Of a DNA stretch of 10,872 nt, positions 7,300-10,872 are shown one piece after another. How positions within the stretch are numbered: position 1 is the stretch's first letter; each line of letters begins with the position of its first letter. Source of the stretch: an uncultured Lachnospiraceae bacterium (GTDB lineage: Bacteria > Bacillota > Clostridia > Lachnospirales > Lachnospiraceae); assembly GCA_934376945.1 (NCBI GenBank), contig CAKRPI010000077.1:1-10872 (forward strand), written 5' to 3'. The position numbers were made by a program, and so were the translations under genes. Under the pieces are notes generated by a model. It ran no database searches, was not told the DNA's origin, and saw nothing but the letters and a program-made list of their open reading frames with translations.

Positions 7300-8157
7300 T
7301 TATGCTTCCCACCGTCCGGATGCTCCGCATGGCAGGATCAGTCCGCTTTTTGTTACCGGAAGGCCGATTTCCTGTGATTCCACATGACCGCCGAACCGTT
7401 TCAGCTCAGTGGCGATCATATAGGTAAGAACTGCAGGCGCCAGTCCGGTCGTATAGGAATTGACAAGGAAAAAGAGCGGTTCATCACTTAAAAGTCCGGA
7501 GCAAAGTTTGATGAACGGGTGAATGGACTCTTCAATTTTCCAGATCTCGCCCTTTGGCCCGCGACCATAAGATGGAGGATCCATAATAATTGCATCGTAA
7601 CGGTTACCGCGTCGTATTTCACGCTCTACGAATTTTGTGCAGTCGTCAACCAGCCACCGGATTGGTGCATCGGAAAGTCCGGAAGCGGCCGCATTCTCCT
7701 TTGCCCAGCCTACCATACCTTTGGAAGCGTCTACGTGGGTGACCTTTGCACCTGCTGCAGCAGCGGCAAGTGTCGCGCCGCCTGTATAGGCAAAGAGATT
7801 CAGCACACGGATCGGTCTGCCTGCTGATTTGATTTTTTCTGAAAACCAGTCCCAGTTCGTTGCCTGTTCCGGAAAAAGACCGGTGTGCTTGAAGCTGAAC
7901 GGTTTTAAATGAAAGGTAAGTTCACGGTAATGAATGCTCCACTGCTCAGGCAGATCAAAGAATTCCCATTCTCCGCCGCCCTTTTTGCTGCGATGGTAAT
8001 GTCCGTTTGGGTGCTTCCAGCCACGCTCTGTTTTTGGGGTATCCCAGATTACCTGAGGATCCGGCCGTACGAGAAGATAATCTCCCCAACGTTCCAGCTT
8101 TTCGCCGCAGGAGGTATCAATCACTTCATAATCTTTCCATTTATCTGCTATCCACAT
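7300..8157 (-). CDS. class I SAM-dependent methyltransferase, RlmI/COG1092-like
   Basis: A 285-residue Rossmann-fold methyltransferase using S-adenosylmethionine. Motif I is VLNLFAYTGG (118-127), the ribose-binding acidic residue is in HVDAS (D143), and motif IV is DPPSYGRGP (193-201). The family resembles rRNA cytosine-C5 methyltransferases of the RlmI type (PF10672-like), but the N-terminal PUA RNA-binding domain is absent; the first ~85 residues are instead Trp/His-rich. Near the end, LPCGASGRW holds C277, which might be a catalytic cysteine, though I cannot confirm this. The substrate is unknown: rRNA is a guess from the family. The start is ATG 8155-8157; an in-frame stop 12 nt upstream excludes a longer form, and an AAGAAAGG site lies about 13 nt away. 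It is convergent with dlt and divergent from the alpha-galactosidase gene. Confidence 0.88.
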   Translation of the reverse strand: MWIADKWKDYEVIDTSCGEKLERWGDYLLVRPDPQVIWDTPKTERGWKHPNGHYHRSKKGGGEWEFFDLPEQWSIHYRELTFHLKPFSFKHTGLFPEQATNWDWFSEKIKSAGRPIRVLNLFAYTGGATLAAAAAGAKVTHVDASKGMVGWAKENAAASGLSDAPIRWLVDDCTKFVEREIRRGNRYDAIIMDPPSYGRGPKGEIWKIEESIHPFIKLCSGLLSDEPLFFLVNSYTTGLAPAVLTYMIATELKRFGGHVESQEIGLPVTKSGLILPCGASGRWEA

Positions 8158-8419
8158 ACTGTATAATCAACCTTTCTTCCTTATATAAAACACATAAAAA
8201 CAACATCAGTATACGCGATAACTACATGAGAATCAAGCAAGAAAATCGATTTTGGTATTGTAATCAGGGAGAAGATACGGTATGTTAATATAGAAAGCAG
8301 GGCCAATGCAAATAGATTCTGTTTTATTTCGGTCGAGAATACTCCTGCTTTTAGAAGTGGTGAGTGAATTACAAACTCATTTCAGATGAGAAAAGAAAGA
8401 AACGTTGGAGGTTTAATTT
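8158..8419. promoter_or_regulatory. divergent intergenic region with the likely promoter of the alpha-galactosidase gene
   Basis: In this 262-nt region, a plus-strand candidate promoter has -35 TTGTAA (8258-8263), a 17-bp spacer and -10 TATGTT (8281-8286), each matching consensus at 4 of 6. The resulting leader of about 130 nt contains nested inverted repeats: AAAGCAGG (8294-8301) with CCTGCTTT (8344-8351), and inside it ATTCT (8316-8320) with AGAAT (8336-8340). A strong ribosome site, GGAGG (8407-8411), lies 8 nt before ATG 8420. I see no clear catabolite-repression site. Confidence 0.45.
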
Positions 8420-10615
8420 ATGGCGATTCAAATCAGTTCCGATCAGCGTACCTTTACGCTGCAAACGAAATCAAGTACGTACCAGATGGCAGTGGATGTA
8501 TACGGTGTGCTGCTGCATCTGTATTATGGAAAAAAGATTGAAGCAGAAAATCTGGAATATCTGATTTATAAAAGTGATGTCGGCTTTTCGGGAAATCCGT
8601 TTGAAGCGGGGAAGGATCGGACGTATTCCCTGGACTGTCTGCCACAGGAGCTTCCTTCCAGCGGGGTTGGCGATTTCAGAGAAGAAATGATCCGTCTGTA
8701 TCATGAAGATGGAAGCTGTGCGGCAGATTTCCGCTATGAAGGATATGAAATCAAAGACGGATCCTTCCAGATTCCGGGCCTTCCGGCTGTCTATGATACG
8801 GATCAGGAAAAAGGCGAAACATTGATCATTACAATGCGCGAAGTAAGCTCTGATATTAAGGTAAGGCTGTATTACGGAGTGATGGAGCAGGAGAACGTGA
8901 TCACGCGAAGCGTCAGTGTTTCCAATTGTGGAACGAAGAAGGTTGTTCTTGATCAGCTTTTGTCCTGTAATCTGGACTTTATGTTTGGAAAATATGATAT
9001 GATTTATTTTTACGGACGTCATGCGATGGAACGGAATCTGGAGCGTGTACCGGTAAAGGGCGCGAAGGTGGAGATCGGAAGCCGGAGAGGCACATCGAGC
9101 CATCAGTACAATCCGTCTGTGATTATCTGTCCTCCTGAGACAACAGAAACAAGCGGAGACTGCTACGGACTGTGTCTTGCATACAGTGGAAATTTCACGG
9201 CAAGAGCGCAGCGTGACCAGAGAAACCAGACACGAGTACAGATGGGTATCCAGCCGGATCAGTTCCGTTTTGTATTAGATGGCGGCGAAACATTTTTTGC
9301 ACCGCAGGTTATCATGAGTTTCTCTGCAGATGGCTTTACTACGTTGTCACATCAGTACCACGATCTGATTCGCGAGCATATCTGCCGTGGACCGTGGAAG
9401 CATGCAAAACGTCCGGCACTGATCAATAACTGGGAAGCAACCTACTTTGATTTTAATAAGGAAAAGATTCTGAAGATTGCGCGCCAGGCACACGAGCTTG
9501 GAATTGAAATGCTGGTACTGGATGATGGCTGGTTTGGAAAACGGGATGATGATTACAGCGGACTGGGCGACTGGTTTGTGAATGAGAAGAAGCTGGAGGG
9601 TACACTGGCAGAGCTCAGCAGTGAAATCCATGCAATGGGTATGAAGTTTGGTCTTTGGTTTGAGCCGGAAATGATCTCGGAGGATAGTGATCTGTACCGG
9701 GCACATCCGGACTGGGCACTTCAGATACCGGGGCGTGAACCGAACCGTGCAAGATATCAGCTGGTACTGGATATGAGCCGGAAGGATGTGGTGGATTATC
9801 TGTATGAGCAGATCAGCGATGTCCTGGAGAAAGCATCTGTAGATTATGTGAAATGGGATATGAACCGCAGTGTCTGCGATTTTTACAGCAGCAAGCTTCC
9901 GGCAGAGCGAATGGGTGAGATTCCGCATCGTTTTGTACTTGGTGTTTATGATCTGGCAGAGCGTTTGCTGAATCGTTTCCCACAGCTGTTACTGGAAGGA
10001 TGCAGCGGCGGAGGCGGACGGTTTGATGCAGGCATGCTGTACTATGCACCGCAGATTTGGTGCAGCGATAATACCGATGCAATTAATCGCCTTGATATTC
10101 AATACGGTACTTCGTTCTTTTACCCGACCAGTACAATGGGAGCACACGTATCTGCAGTACCGAATCATCAGACGGGCCGTGTGACACCGTTTGCTACAAG
10201 AGGCACAGTGGCAATGGCGGGTACGTTTGGCTATGAACTGGATCTGAATCTTGTGACGGATGAGGAGAAAGCGATGGTAAAAGAGCAGCTGGCACAGTTT
10301 GACCGTTGTTATGACCTGACACATGAAGGAGATTATTACCGCCTGACAGCTCCGGGAGAAGGCGAACTGATGGTGTGGGAATTCGTTGCGAAGGATCAAA
10401 GCAGAGCAGTGAGCGGCGTTGTAAAGACAGATGCGCAGGGAAATCCGCTGCCGCTGCATGTGCCGGTAGCAGGACTTGCTCCGGAAAAACGATATCGCTG
10501 TTCTTATAACGGAAACGTTCACGCGGGAAGCGTTTGGAATAACTGCGGACTGACGTTGATGGAGATCCCGAAAGAGTACGAAAGCCTTTTAATCGAGTGG
10601 GAAGAAGAAAAATAA
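8420..10615 (+). CDS. alpha-galactosidase, glycoside hydrolase family 36
   Basis: A retaining alpha-galactosidase that removes terminal alpha-1,6-galactose from melibiose, raffinose, stachyose and similar plant oligosaccharides. It is 731 aa, almost the length of Geobacillus AgaA/AgaB. The N-terminal beta-sandwich covers about the first 330 residues; the TIM barrel follows, with LDDGWFGKRDD (D368, D369), GLWFEPEM (411-418), the nucleophile in VKWDMNR (D480), LEGCSGGGGRFD (C528) and the acid/base in WCSDNTDA (D550). The D480/D550 spacing equals D478/D548 reported for AgaA/AgaB. A C-terminal beta domain ends the protein. There is no signal peptide, so it acts in the cytoplasm on imported sugar. 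It stands alone here: no transporter, kinase or regulator neighbours it. Confidence 0.96.
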   Translation: MAIQISSDQRTFTLQTKSSTYQMAVDVYGVLLHLYYGKKIEAENLEYLIYKSDVGFSGNPFEAGKDRTYSLDCLPQELPSSGVGDFREEMIRLYHEDGSCAADFRYEGYEIKDGSFQIPGLPAVYDTDQEKGETLIITMREVSSDIKVRLYYGVMEQENVITRSVSVSNCGTKKVVLDQLLSCNLDFMFGKYDMIYFYGRHAMERNLERVPVKGAKVEIGSRRGTSSHQYNPSVIICPPETTETSGDCYGLCLAYSGNFTARAQRDQRNQTRVQMGIQPDQFRFVLDGGETFFAPQVIMSFSADGFTTLSHQYHDLIREHICRGPWKHAKRPALINNWEATYFDFNKEKILKIARQAHELGIEMLVLDDGWFGKRDDDYSGLGDWFVNEKKLEGTLAELSSEIHAMGMKFGLWFEPEMISEDSDLYRAHPDWALQIPGREPNRARYQLVLDMSRKDVVDYLYEQISDVLEKASVDYVKWDMNRSVCDFYSSKLPAERMGEIPHRFVLGVYDLAERLLNRFPQLLLEGCSGGGGRFDAGMLYYAPQIWCSDNTDAINRLDIQYGTSFFYPTSTMGAHVSAVPNHQTGRVTPFATRGTVAMAGTFGYELDLNLVTDEEKAMVKEQLAQFDRCYDLTHEGDYYRLTAPGEGELMVWEFVAKDQSRAVSGVVKTDAQGNPLPLHVPVAGLAPEKRYRCSYNGNVHAGSVWNNCGLTLMEIPKEYESLLIEWEEEK

Positions 10616-10617
10616 AA

Positions 10618-10637
10618 TTGTACTTAAAAAAGTACAA
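10618..10637. repeat. 8-bp inverted repeat after the alpha-galactosidase gene
   Basis: TTGTACTT (10618-10625) and AAGTACAA (10630-10637) are separated by AAAA, two bases after the stop codon. No T-tract follows on the plus strand. On the minus strand the arm runs into a T-rich stretch, so it could be a weak minus-strand terminator or a protein-binding palindrome. Confidence 0.5.
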
Positions 10638-10647
10638 AAAACAATTG

Positions 10648-10677
10648 GAAAAGCTCTTGCAATCGCAGGAGCTTTTC
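10648..10677 (+). terminator. terminator hairpin of the alpha-galactosidase gene
   Basis: GAAAAGCTCTTGC (10648-10660) pairs with GCAGGAGCTTTTC (10665-10677) over a 4-nt AATC loop, 13 bp with one G-T wobble. The U-run is within the 3' arm (CTTTTC) rather than after it, so it may be leaky. Confidence 0.65.
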
Positions 10678-10685
10678 GGTATAAT
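10657..10685 (+). promoter_or_regulatory. strong promoter overlapping the terminator hairpin
   Basis: A -35 TTGCAA (10657-10662), an exact 17-bp spacer and a perfect -10 TATAAT (10680-10685). The -35 lies in the left arm and loop of the hairpin, and the -10 starts 3 nt after the right arm. It predicts a transcript starting near 10692 and running off the right end of the window. Confidence 0.75.
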
Positions 10686-10691
10686 GCAAAC

Positions 10692-10872
10692 GTTGTGACA
10701 TGATAGCGTAGAAGCGTGAGGTTGCTGCAGATCCTGCAGGTTTTCCGTGGAGCGAATGTCAAGTTATGAAACTGGCGACAAGTCACTGTACCGATAACAG
10801 AAAACTTCCATCACAGATGGAAAACCGTGTGAGTGTCAGAAGACACGCACGGAAGTGTGTACAGTCACCGCT
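10692..10872 (+). ncRNA. structured RNA or long 5' leader of a gene beyond the window
   Basis: There is no credible coding frame, but several consecutive stems are visible: CTGCAG/CTGCAG (10725-10730, 10734-10739); TGTC-AGTT with AACT-GACA (10757-10780) over an ATGA loop; TTCCATC/GATGGAA (10806-10812, 10816-10822); CCGTG-GTGTC with GACAC-CACGG (10825-10852) over AGAA. The last two are enclosed by ACTGTAC (10785-10791) with GTACAGT (10859-10865), a three-way junction. AGCG (10751-10754) could further pair with CGCT at the edge. It follows a strong promoter. One possibility is the leader of a ribosomal protein operon such as S10, from memory only; the downstream gene is not visible. It could also be a free-standing small RNA. 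Confidence 0.5.

Noticed and set aside
8364..8564. 66-codon frame from GTG overlapping the start of the alpha-galactosidase gene
   Set aside because: It lies in another frame, mostly inside the GH36 coding region, has a basic Trp/Arg/Lys-rich composition typical of a shadow frame, and has no ribosome site.
10757..10798. Possible 13-residue leader peptide, ATG to TAA
   Set aside because: The only ribosome-site-like GGAG is 3 nt from the ATG, and the frame crosses two RNA stems. Chance is more likely, though it could be tested if the RNA proves to be a leader.

Overview
The window looks like chromosomal DNA of a low-to-medium G+C, Gram-positive Clostridia member. Lachnospiraceae is my best guess, from protein style and codon use rather than any search. 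Supporting signs are a complete D-alanylation (dlt) operon, strong AGGAGG-type ribosome binding sites with TTG and GTG starts, and A-rich/T-rich intrinsic terminators. I see no mobile element, tRNA, rRNA or CRISPR array.

Layout. Positions 1-404 hold the possible tail of an upstream gene, an intrinsic terminator (144-184) and a good promoter (263-291) for the next gene. Positions 420-2615 encode FtsH, a membrane AAA+ zinc protease with an unusual acidic tail, followed by a terminator. Positions 2703-7157 carry the dlt operon in the order dltA-dltB-dltC-dltD plus a 53-codon gene, missed by a 60-residue length cut-off, that I identify as dltX. A perfect 16-bp hairpin (7203-7246) ends this operon and also serves the convergent minus-strand gene at 7300-8157, a class I SAM-dependent methyltransferase related to the RlmI group. 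Positions 8420-10615 encode a cytoplasmic GH36 alpha-galactosidase. Its terminator hairpin overlaps a strong promoter (10657-10685), which fires into about 180 nt of gene-free, highly structured sequence running off the window end, probably an RNA leader.

How the genes work together. DltA activates D-alanine with ATP and loads it on the phosphopantetheine arm of DltC. DltB, a membrane MBOAT protein, takes the D-alanyl group across the membrane. DltX, through its C-terminal tyrosine motif, and DltD, an extracytoplasmic SGNH-type enzyme, pass it to teichoic acid, lowering cell-surface negative charge. The dltX position after dltD differs from the Bacillus/Streptococcus arrangement, where it precedes dltA. 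FtsH, the methyltransferase and the alpha-galactosidase appear to be independent transcription units.

The content is mostly familiar. The points most worth a second look are the hidden dltX, the repeat-rich dltB-dltC junction, the FtsH tail repeats, and the promoter-driven structured RNA at the right edge.
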